A stretch of 22,914 bases of DNA from Phycisphaerae bacterium (lineage in GTDB: Bacteria; Planctomycetota; Phycisphaerae; Sedimentisphaerales; Anaerohalosphaeraceae). Numbering within the stretch: position 1 is the first letter of the stretch; each line of letters opens with the position of its first letter. The stretch is taken from positions 1-22,914 of the forward strand of contig JAIPFN010000102.1 in assembly GCA_021736615.1 (NCBI GenBank), written 5' to 3'. Both the position numbers and the translations under genes were made by a program. The notes under the pieces are model-generated. The model was not told the origin of the DNA and made no database searches. It saw only the letters and a program-made list of their open reading frames with translations. Of the stretch, positions 16,305-22,914 are shown piece after piece.

Positions 16305-16847
16305 TTATTTGACGGCATCCCAGGCTTCAAGTACCGCATCTGTTATATCGATCTCTGTAGCATAATACACAACCCTTGCGCTATCCTGATCGAGTACCAA
16401 ATCATAACCTTCGGCTTTTGCGATTTTTTGCACTTCATTGGCGATAGAAAGAAAGGAAATATCGACCCATCTTTGCTGCTGCGCGGGTATTGCCTGCTGA
16501 TAATATTTCTGTTTCACTTCAAGAAGCGTTTCTTTTTCCAGTATTGAGTTTCCAAGTTTTGCATACTCATCACTGATGGGCTTAAGAAGTTTAAGAGCTC
16601 CCCTTGAAGCATCTATTTCATTTTTAATTTCTTGAAGTTCATTATTCGCCTTCTCGGTGTAAGCCTTATACTTGGCGTCATACTCTTTTTTCTTTTTGCT
16701 TTCCACGATAACTTTTTGCATGTTGACAACAGCTACCTTCGTCGGGGCAATATCTTTACCGCTCTTGGCAATACCTTGCTTATTCAAGACGCAAAAACAC
16801 CCCAGCACACTCAGCAAAATTACAATAATAAAATTCCTGGACTTCAT
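16305..16847 (-). CDS. skp: OmpH/Skp-family periplasmic chaperone
   Basis: A 180-residue exported protein of the OmpH/Skp family, which holds unfolded outer-membrane proteins in the periplasm for BamA. After the signal region, KVAVVNMQKVIVESKKKKEYDAKY is the family's start of the mature domain. A long charged coiled-coil helix follows, then the returning C-terminal part AKAEGYDLVLDQDSARVVYY..EIDITDAVL. The signal MKSRNFIIVILLSVLGCFC is ambiguous: cleavage after GIA (about residue 25) fits a soluble periplasmic protein, but VLGC with Cys17 could be a weak lipobox. I start at ATG 16847, with GGAGAAA just upstream; the longer TTG frame (16871) would include that site. It lies between bamA and lpxD, the classical position. 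Confidence 0.85.
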   Translation of the reverse strand: MKSRNFIIVILLSVLGCFCVLNKQGIAKSGKDIAPTKVAVVNMQKVIVESKKKKEYDAKYKAYTEKANNELQEIKNEIDASRGALKLLKPISDEYAKLGNSILEKETLLEVKQKYYQQAIPAQQQRWVDISFLSIANEVQKIAKAEGYDLVLDQDSARVVYYATEIDITDAVLEAWDAVK

Positions 16848-16916
16848 TTCTTTCTCCAAAATTAAGTTCAAAGTTTTAATTTACATTTTTCTTAACTAAC
16901 TCAAACTGACCTTAGA

Positions 16917-19271
16917 CTAGAACAAGGCACCAACCGTAAAACTGAATATCCTGGTTTCATCCTGGTCTTCTTTTGTAACCGGAGCGGCCAACTCAAACCT
17001 CATCGGAACCGGACCGAACCACTGCGGCAGCAGAATCTGTATACCCGTACCGACCGAACTTCGCACCTTGCCGGTTTCGATAGCACCTGCGTCGACAAAG
17101 AACAGCCACGAAAGAACTTCCGTCGTAATCGGAATAGCGACCTCTGTATTACCGGTAATGATCCACTTACTACCGATCGGATCTTTATACCTGTTGGTCC
17201 CATCTGTAGAAAGTCCTCTTGGACTGACCCCGCGATAATCAAAACCGCGAATCGAACCGGTACCGCCGGCATAGAACTTCTCGAACACAGGGGCGTCACC
17301 GACAATCGAGCCGGCCTGCAGCTTGGTCTCAAGAACAGTTTTTCGTCCGCCGAGGTCTTCATATAAAGTCCTGTACCATCTCTGAGTAGCGTTTAGAACA
17401 CCGAATGTAAAATCGCCGCCGACCTGTTCGTAACCTGCGGTAAAATTATACCCTTTGCTCGGAAGGAACCGGCTGTCGGTAGTATCCCGCCTGATATAAA
17501 GCCTGGCACCATACAAACTATTGCCGCCTTTAACATCTTTTACTTCTATCGGCGCGTCAGTGTCAATATCGGAAACATCGACATTTTCAGCCCTGAACGA
17601 GATACCTCTTCGCCAGTCGTCACGGTATCTCTTCTCCAGACCTATATAACCCTTGGTCCTATTTTCGTCATAAGATTCCTGCGCCCTCTCAAAACTCGAA
17701 GCAATCGTATCCAGAGAAACCGGTTTGTCATACAGGTAAGGCTCCGTAAAACTAATCGAATAAGAACTCTGCCGCGTTCCGGGATTGAGCGATATTCTCA
17801 TTCTCTGCCCTGCACCTTTAAAAGCCTGGCCCGAAATAAATTCGCTAAAACTTTCAGGAGTATCGAAGATGTCAAAATTACGCTGGTCCAAAACAACCTG
17901 ACCGATAAGACCGCTGTTACTGGCTACACCGGCACCAAGCATTATCGAACCGGTCTGTGCTTCCGATATATTAACCTGCGCGTCACGCTTACCCGGAGTT
18001 CCATCGCTGGGCTTGGCACTGATAACCGCCGACTCGGTCATAACTTTTCGCTGCACGAATTTTTCCAATTCACCGGACCCGTCACCGCGAGCCATATCGG
18101 CATTGTACCATTCACCCGGAATAAAGTCTTCCTCTTCAAGAACACGACGAACAACTTTACCGTGAACTTCCTCGTTACCGGTTATCGATATTTTACCGAT
18201 CCTGAAACGCTCGCCTTCGCTAACATCAAAAACCACCGAAAGTGATTTGCCCGTATCGGAGAACATCCTGCGATGCTCGACCGACGCATCCACAAAACCT
18301 GCTTCTAGATAACGGTTCAGCATTTTACCGGCATCGAAGTCGCCGTATTCCTTACTGTAAATACCGCCTGTTTCCAAACGCATATTTTCGGTCAAAACCG
18401 AATTGTCAAAAAATTCATTGCCGTTTATACTGATCTCACTGATATAATATACGCCCCCTTCAACGATCGTAAAAACAAGCGATACGCTTTTGCGGTTCTC
18501 TGCAAACTCCGGCTCGACAGAAACCTTAACATTAAGGAAGCCTCTTTTCTGGTAGACCTTTTCAAGTAACACCACATCTTCGGCGACTACATCGGCGTTG
18601 TAAAAACCGGACCAGAAAATATATTTCCGTTTCTTGGTATCAATTGCCTTTGCAAGTTCTTTGCCCGACAAACTTTCGTTACCGGCAAAAGTAATTTTCT
18701 TGATCTTAACCCGGCGACCCTCAGTAATACTATAGACCACCTCGCCTTTTTCAAGTCCGTCGGCGTCCAACTCGATCTTTACATCGGCAAAACCTTTCTC
18801 GTGATAAAGATCAAGGAGCGACTTAACACTATTTCTGACAATGAAAAGGTCCAGGTAATCGCCTTTTTTCAGCGATGTTTTGTTTCTGAGTTTTCCATCC
18901 TTAAAAGCTTTATTACCATTGAAATTCAGCGACCTGATCAGATTTTTTTCTATGATGACATATGTCAGTTTTACGGTATCGTCAATGACTTCAGTATTAA
19001 AGTAAGCATATTTAACACCGTCTAATTTTCCTATCCTCGCTGCATCCTCTTCTGCCGAGGCCACTTTGAATTTCTCACCAACCCGGGCGCGAATCTGGCT
19101 AAGGATCTTGGCCCTGAAAATCGAAACATTTCCGGCTGTTTCAATAGACCTTATCCTCTTGCCCTCAGCCGACACTTCTTCACTAACTTCAGCCAAGCAT
19201 AAACCGGCAATGACAAACAACAGAAAAAAAACAACGCTTACCTTGACTGTTGATTCTTTCAATATAAACAT
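16917..19271 (-). CDS. bamA: Outer-membrane protein assembly factor BamA
   Basis: A 784-residue Omp85-family protein that inserts beta-barrels into the outer membrane. A Sec signal (to about CLA at 25-27) is followed by five POTRA-like repeats. Their starts are visible as IRSIETAGN (40), IRSLNFNGN (112), KIKKITFAGN (about 190), YISEISINGN (about 275) and IGKISITGNE (about 355). The 16-strand barrel follows from about residue 430. GTGSIRGFDYRG near 675 is the conserved lid-loop (V/I)RGF motif, and the protein ends in Phe, as outer-membrane barrels usually do. The ATG at 19271 has AAGGAAG upstream. The 172-base spacer between dnaB and this gene probably holds its own promoter, but I could not identify one with confidence. 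Confidence 0.95.
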   Translation of the reverse strand: MFILKESTVKVSVVFFLLFVIAGLCLAEVSEEVSAEGKRIRSIETAGNVSIFRAKILSQIRARVGEKFKVASAEEDAARIGKLDGVKYAYFNTEVIDDTVKLTYVIIEKNLIRSLNFNGNKAFKDGKLRNKTSLKKGDYLDLFIVRNSVKSLLDLYHEKGFADVKIELDADGLEKGEVVYSITEGRRVKIKKITFAGNESLSGKELAKAIDTKKRKYIFWSGFYNADVVAEDVVLLEKVYQKRGFLNVKVSVEPEFAENRKSVSLVFTIVEGGVYYISEISINGNEFFDNSVLTENMRLETGGIYSKEYGDFDAGKMLNRYLEAGFVDASVEHRRMFSDTGKSLSVVFDVSEGERFRIGKISITGNEEVHGKVVRRVLEEEDFIPGEWYNADMARGDGSGELEKFVQRKVMTESAVISAKPSDGTPGKRDAQVNISEAQTGSIMLGAGVASNSGLIGQVVLDQRNFDIFDTPESFSEFISGQAFKGAGQRMRISLNPGTRQSSYSISFTEPYLYDKPVSLDTIASSFERAQESYDENRTKGYIGLEKRYRDDWRRGISFRAENVDVSDIDTDAPIEVKDVKGGNSLYGARLYIRRDTTDSRFLPSKGYNFTAGYEQVGGDFTFGVLNATQRWYRTLYEDLGGRKTVLETKLQAGSIVGDAPVFEKFYAGGTGSIRGFDYRGVSPRGLSTDGTNRYKDPIGSKWIITGNTEVAIPITTEVLSWLFFVDAGAIETGKVRSSVGTGIQILLPQWFGPVPMRFELAAPVTKEDQDETRIFSFTVGALF

Positions 19272-19443
19272 ATCACTTCCTTGATTATAACTCTAAAGTT
19301 AAACGGCTAAAAAATAATGACTAAATACCAATGATTGTTAACTATTACGATTCCGGGTAGATAATACTAAAGTTTTCGAGGAATTGCGAGGATTTTAATT
19401 ACAACTTATGTCATTAAATCGTAAAAAAGTGCACATTCAAACC

Positions 19444-20862
19444 CTAAAACGGATCGTACGGGTCTTCACCATGATAACGGGGCTTAAAACGCGTAGTTTT
19501 GCTGTCAAAAATAAGTTCAATAATACCAGTTGGGCCGTTTCTCTGTTTTTCGATAATTACTTCGGCAAGACTTGCCTCAGGTGCATCATGGTCATAATCA
19601 GGGTCACCCCGGTGATAATAAGATTCACGGTGTAACATCAACACAACGTCGGCATCCTGCTCGATACTTCCGCTGTCACGAAGGTCACTCATCCGGGGCC
19701 GATGACCTTCACGCCCCTCCGAAGCACGGTTTAACTGACTTAGAACCAGTACAGGAACGTCCAGTTCACGGGCAAGACCCTTAAGATACCGCGACATCAT
19801 ACTAACTTCCTGCTGACGCGACTCGGCTTTGCCGCCCATACTCATAAGCTGTAAATAATCGACAACTACGCACTGAATTCCGACCTGACTCTTCAATCGC
19901 CTGCATTTTGCACGCATCTCAAGAGGGGTAATACCGGGAGTGTCGTCGATATAGATGGGTTTATCGAAAAGCTCACCACTGGACTGGGTCAAAAGCTGAA
20001 GCTGGTCGCTGTTGAGATTTCCGGTCCTCACCGCCTGAGCATCGATACCGCTGTGACTGCAAAGCAGACGCTCGACAAGCTGGGCTTTACCCATTTCGAG
20101 AGAAAAAATTACAACAGGAATGTTTTCGTTAGCACCTATGTGTTCGGCTACATTCATGGCAAAACTCGTCTTACCCATACTGGGACGAGCCGCGATAATA
20201 ACCATCTCGCCGCCGTGAAATCCGCAAAGTATTTTGTTCAATTCCGGAAAACCGGTATCGAGACCTGTCAATCCGCCGCCGCGAGACTCAATATTTTCAA
20301 ACGCTTCGTGGAGAAGTCCCTTAATAGGCATCGCGGAACTTGCGATCTTCTTTTCGGTTACACGGAATATCTTCTGCTCAGCCGAATCAAGTTTTTGGCT
20401 TACCTCTCCAGATTCGTCGTAAGCATCCTTTAATATCTCATTACTAGCGGCAACAAGCTCGCGAAGCAAATGCTTATCTTTTACGATATTGGAATAATAC
20501 TCCACACTCGCAGCAGAAGGGACTGATTCGGCAACCCGAACCAGGTAGTCAACCCCCCCGGCCTGTTGAAGTTTGTTGATGCGCTTTAGCTCATTCCGCA
20601 AAAGAACCAGATCAATCGCACTGTTATTCTCATAGAGATTAACCAAAGCGCCGAATATAGCCTGATGTTCCAGACGATAAAACGAATCGTCGCCAAGCAG
20701 TTGAACGACCTGACCTATGCATTCACGGTCAAGGATCATAGATCCCAGTACCGCCGTCTCGGCCTCGTAGGATTCGGGCATACTGCGACCCGATTTAACC
20801 TCTCCGCCGATACCCGAGTCACCCATTGGGCTACTCGTCGCCGTTTTCGTCGTTTGAATCAT
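19444..20862 (-). CDS. dnaB: Replicative DNA helicase DnaB
   Basis: A 472-residue hexameric helicase that unwinds DNA at the fork. The N-terminal domain (PESYEAETAVLGSMILDREC, residues 29-48) binds primase, and the RecA-like C-terminal domain starts near LTGLDTGFPELN (198-209). Walker A is ARPSMGKTS (225-233) with Lys231; Walker B is CVVVDYLQLM. QLNRASEGREGHRPRMSDLR and EQDADVVLMLHR hold the other conserved motifs. No intein or insertion is present. The ATG at 20862 overlaps the end of rplI by 32 bases. An in-frame ATG at 20826, just past the rplI stop, is an alternative that would remove 12 residues not conserved in the family. The order rpsF-ssb-rpsR-rplI-dnaB is widespread and supports the call. 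Confidence 0.97.
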   Translation of the reverse strand: MIQTTKTATSSPMGDSGIGGEVKSGRSMPESYEAETAVLGSMILDRECIGQVVQLLGDDSFYRLEHQAIFGALVNLYENNSAIDLVLLRNELKRINKLQQAGGVDYLVRVAESVPSAASVEYYSNIVKDKHLLRELVAASNEILKDAYDESGEVSQKLDSAEQKIFRVTEKKIASSAMPIKGLLHEAFENIESRGGGLTGLDTGFPELNKILCGFHGGEMVIIAARPSMGKTSFAMNVAEHIGANENIPVVIFSLEMGKAQLVERLLCSHSGIDAQAVRTGNLNSDQLQLLTQSSGELFDKPIYIDDTPGITPLEMRAKCRRLKSQVGIQCVVVDYLQLMSMGGKAESRQQEVSMMSRYLKGLARELDVPVLVLSQLNRASEGREGHRPRMSDLRDSGSIEQDADVVLMLHRESYYHRGDPDYDHDAPEASLAEVIIEKQRNGPTGIIELIFDSKTTRFKPRYHGEDPYDPF

Positions 20863-21325
20863 CTGATTCTACACCCTCATTTAGAGGTACAACTACCACA
20901 GTAACAGTCGCTTTAAGCTCAGCCGCCAGTTTAATGGTAACTTCCTGAGTACCGACTTCTTTAATATGGCCGGAACTTAATTTGACCATACTATCGGCAA
21001 TCTCAAAGCCCTGCTCGCGAAGGTTTTCCGCAATATCACGCTCAGTGACAGAACCGAAAAGGTGACCCTGTTCGTTGGCCTTGGCAGCGATAACAACTTC
21101 GGCACCCTTGACTGCTTCGGCTGCACGTTCGAGCTGAGCATGAACAAGTTTACGCTCCTTGGCCTTTTTAGCTTTCGCTTCAGCCAGAGAACGAATGTTG
21201 CCTTCGTTGGGAACCATCGCTATACCGTATGGCAAAAGATAGTTCCTGGCATACCCGTTCTTGACTTCTACAACATCGCCCAGCCAGCCGAGCCTATCTA
21301 CGTCTTGACAAAGTAAAACTTTCAT
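20831..21325 (-). CDS. rplI: Large-subunit ribosomal protein bL9
   Basis: A 164-residue ribosomal protein that binds 23S rRNA at the base of the L1 stalk. The N-terminal domain carries the signature GDVVEVKNGYARNYLLPYGIA (16-36). A long helix connects it to the C-terminal domain (GSVTERDIAENLREQGFEI). The last 15 or so residues are an acidic tail (ESDDSNDENGDE) not found in typical 148-150-residue forms. A GGTGGAG ribosome site lies seven bases before the ATG at 21325. The tail region overlaps the start of dnaB, so the extension shares DNA with the dnaB start. Confidence 0.97.
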   Translation of the reverse strand: MKVLLCQDVDRLGWLGDVVEVKNGYARNYLLPYGIAMVPNEGNIRSLAEAKAKKAKERKLVHAQLERAAEAVKGAEVVIAAKANEQGHLFGSVTERDIAENLREQGFEIADSMVKLSSGHIKEVGTQEVTIKLAAELKATVTVVVVPLNEGVESDDSNDENGDE

Positions 21326-21390
21326 AATATAACTCCACCGTTTCTAATCGGTTGAAAGAAATTTCTATTATCTTATAATCTATTAACAAA

Positions 21391-21663
21391 TTAAGTAGTA
21401 AACGGAAGCAGTGCCATAAACCTTGCACGCTTGATCGCACGCTGAACCTTACGCTGACATTTCGCGCAATTTCCGCTGCGTTTACGCGAAAAAATCTTAC
21501 CGCGATTTGTCAGAAGTTTCTGCAAAGTATCAATGTCTTTGTAATCGACGTATTTGACTTTCTCTCTGCAAAAACGACACTGCGATTGTTCGCGAACACC
21601 TGCTCCAAACTTTTTCCGACGATTACCCGGACCTCGTTTATTTTTCGGTGACATTTGTGCCAT
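21391..21663 (-). CDS. rpsR: Small-subunit ribosomal protein bS18, zinc-binding form
   Basis: A 90-residue ribosomal protein that pairs with bS6 on the 30S platform. The core [20 protein letters not shown] (38-57) and the end [18 protein letters not shown] are typical. It keeps two Cys pairs, CRFC (29, 32) and CAKC (66, 69), so it is the zinc-ribbon (C+) form. I start at ATG 21663 because GAGG lies nine bases upstream; the longer TTG frame from 21678 would include part of that leader. ATG 21654 is also possible. Repeat copy B lies between ssb and this gene. Confidence 0.96.
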   Translation of the reverse strand: MAQMSPKNKRGPGNRRKKFGAGVREQSQCRFCREKVKYVDYKDIDTLQKLLTNRGKIFSRKRSGNCAKCQRKVQRAIKRARFMALLPFTT

Positions 21664-21702
21664 ACAATAAAACCTCAATCAAAATTCATTATTTTCCGGT
21701 TA

Positions 21703-21777
21703 AAATAGTCTCGGCCTTCAGGCCGATTCATAAATTCGTAATTCATAATTCTCAAGCTGACCGAAAGGCCAGTTTGA
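21703..21777. repeat. Composite intergenic repeat, copy B (hairpin - heptamers - hairpin)
   Basis: Related to the element at 12913-12999, with parts in the same order. After AAATAG come hairpin TCGGCC-TTCA-GGCCGA (21711-21726) and then two heptamers, ATTCGTA and ATTCATA (21734-21747). The second hairpin has arms CAAGCTGACC (21753-21762) and GGCCAGTTTG (21767-21776) around loop GAAA, with one A-C mismatch and one G-T pair, extended by two outer pairs. It sits directly after the ssb stop codon and before rpsR. Confidence 0.8.
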
Positions 21778-21778
21778 G

Positions 21779-22240
21779 CTAAGACGGTATATCATCCGTT
21801 GGATTAAACGGAGGGCTGTCGTAGTCCTCTTCAGAAGCCTGGTTCTGCATCGGCTGCTGTTGCTGCTGGCCGTAGCCGCCGCCCTGGCCCTGCTGACCGC
21901 CGCCTTGACGACTGCCGCCTACAAACTCAAAGTTTTCTACAAATACCCGAAGCTTGCTGCGCTTTGACCCGTCTTGGGCCTGCCATTGATCAAGCTTCAA
22001 ACGACCTTCAACAAAAATTGGGTCGCCCTTATGCAGATATTTGTTTACTACCTCAGCTCGCTTTCCGAACATATTGCAATCGGTAAAGCAAACTTCTTCG
22101 CCCTGCGAGCCATCCTGCTTCTTAAAAGTCCGGCTGGTCGCAACACTAAATTCTACAACCGCGGTATTACTGGGCAGGTACGACAACTGAGGATCTCTCG
22201 TCAATCGACCAAGCAGTATAACTTTATTAAAATTTGACAT
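21779..22240 (-). CDS. ssb: Single-stranded DNA-binding protein
   Basis: A 153-residue protein with one OB-fold domain (residues 1 to about 108). It begins MSNFNKVILLGRLTRDPQLS, with VEFSVATSR and KGDPIFVEGRLKLDQWQAQDG as further family blocks. A Gly/Gln-rich flexible linker (GGSRQGGGQQGQGGGYGQQQ) follows, then an acidic tip ending FNPTDDIPS. The usual tip ends in DDIPF, and the final Phe docks partner proteins; here the last codon is TCT (Ser) before TAG. The ATG at 22240 has AAGGAG six bases upstream. It lies between rpsF and rpsR as in most bacteria and coats single-stranded DNA in replication and repair. Confidence 0.96.
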   Translation of the reverse strand: MSNFNKVILLGRLTRDPQLSYLPSNTAVVEFSVATSRTFKKQDGSQGEEVCFTDCNMFGKRAEVVNKYLHKGDPIFVEGRLKLDQWQAQDGSKRSKLRVFVENFEFVGGSRQGGGQQGQGGGYGQQQQQPMQNQASEEDYDSPPFNPTDDIPS

Positions 22241-22306
22241 GCCAAACTCCTTTTAAGCTTTTCATCCCGCACGCTAACCGCCGGCGGACTATCAAACTAT
22301 ATCGTA

Positions 22307-22813
22307 TTATTCGTTAGATTCTTCTTCAGAAGGCGCATCTTCAGCTGAAACTTCGTCGTCAGCTTCTTCCGTCGGGTCAGCCTCTTCGACAGGAGCCGCC
22401 GCCGCTTTTTCAGCCGCTTGAGCCTCTGCTGCTTCTGCATTTACCGCAGCCTCAGCCTCTTCACGTGCTGCCTTTGCCTGCGGCGTCTCACGCTTGATGT
22501 CTTCTTCGCTCATCTTGTCGGTCTTGAGAACCATAACACGCATGATATGCTCAGACAACTGAACATCTCTCTCGATCGCTCCGATCTTAAGAGGATCGCA
22601 GTTAAAGTAAGTCAGAATATAAGTTCCGCGACTCTTTTTGTTAATGTCATAGGTGAGTTTTCGCTCGTCCCATTTTTCCAGAGTCACAACTTCGCATTCC
22701 GACCTGGACAAAACTTTTTCGACAGCGCCAATAACACCGTCCCAATCGGATGCGGCCTCTGCCGAATCAACCAGGAACAATCCTTCATACAATCTTTTTA
22801 TAGCAGTTTCCAA
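22307..22813 (-). CDS. rpsF: Small-subunit ribosomal protein bS6
   Basis: A 168-residue ribosomal protein, partner of bS18. The core is recognisable: RLYEGLFLVDSAEA, WDERKLTYDINKKSRGTYIL and a C-terminal HIMRVMVLKTDK, ending near residue 100. A long Ala/Glu-rich tail of about 65 residues follows (EAEAAVNAEAAEAQAAEKAA, then EEADDEVSAEDAPSEEESNE), much longer than in E. coli-type bS6. I choose TTG 22813 as start: a perfect GGAGGT lies seven bases upstream, and no ATG exists in frame before the core. A TTG at 22828 would contain that ribosome site. This is the first gene of the long minus-strand run inside the window. The remaining 101 bases (22814-22914) are AT-rich and probably hold its promoter, though I could not fix one. 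Confidence 0.95.
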   Translation of the reverse strand: METAIKRLYEGLFLVDSAEAASDWDGVIGAVEKVLSRSECEVVTLEKWDERKLTYDINKKSRGTYILTYFNCDPLKIGAIERDVQLSEHIMRVMVLKTDKMSEEDIKRETPQAKAAREEAEAAVNAEAAEAQAAEKAAAAPVEEADPTEEADDEVSAEDAPSEEESNE

Positions 22814-22914
22814 ACTTGTTACCTCCAAGTCATTTCACTATATTAATGTTCATTTTCACGTACGTTATATTTATTCATTGCCGGTTCAATGCCTTCATTA
22901 ACCCAGCAAAACAA

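Noticed and set aside
22278..22287. Palindrome CCGCCGGCGG in the rpsF-ssb spacer
   Set aside because: It has no loop, is only 10 bases long and does not recur in the window; it is too little to call a site.

Overview
The window looks like a bacterial chromosome segment from a Gram-negative organism with an LPS-type outer membrane. It carries genes for lipid A synthesis (lpxD, a fused lpxC-fabZ, lpxA), a BamA-type barrel assembly protein and an OmpH/Skp-like chaperone. The base composition is moderate to slightly AT-rich. Tandem formylglycine sulfatases, an SMP-30-type lipoprotein, a Tat-exported enzyme and the LpxC-FabZ fusion together suggest a PVC-group bacterium, most likely a Planctomycetota of the Phycisphaerae/Sedimentisphaerales kind. 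Lentisphaerota is an alternative. This placement is inference from gene content; there is no rRNA in the window.

Layout. (1) 1-1312, minus strand: a truncated MFS transporter preceded by an SMP-30/gluconolactonase-like lipoprotein. (2) 1558-4466, plus strand: a small NifU-type Fe-S scaffold protein behind a good sigma-70-type promoter, then an MBOAT O-acyltransferase paired with an SGNH-like protein (probable polysaccharide O-acylation). (3) 4494-8471, minus strand: uvrA followed by mtnA. (4) 8640-11674, plus strand: a promoter and two adjacent secreted sulfatases, one with a Sec signal and one with a Tat signal. (5) 11790-22813, minus strand: one long co-directional run, in transcription order rpsF, ssb, rpsR, rplI, dnaB, bamA, ompH/skp, lpxD, lpxC-fabZ, lpxA, Gfo/Idh oxidoreductase. 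It ends in a clear intrinsic terminator.

The long minus-strand run joins the classical rpsF-ssb-rpsR-rplI-dnaB block to an outer-membrane biogenesis block. BamA and the OmpH-like protein handle outer-membrane proteins. LpxD, LpxC, LpxA and FabZ carry out the acylation and deacetylation steps of lipid A synthesis and supply 3-hydroxyacyl-ACP processing. The final Gfo/Idh enzyme could make a modified UDP-sugar for LpxA.

The most unusual feature is a pair of related intergenic elements, at 12913-12999 and 21703-21777. Each has two hairpins separated by an ATTnGTA heptamer array, and each lies directly after a stop codon inside the long run. Several starts differ from the longest reading frame. 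mtnA, Gfo/Idh, lpxA, ompH and rpsR are better started at internal ATGs, while uvrA, lpxC-fabZ and rpsF appear to use TTG. I found no CRISPR array, tRNA, rRNA, insertion sequence or phage gene. Apart from the element pair, this is mostly ordinary core and accessory metabolism.
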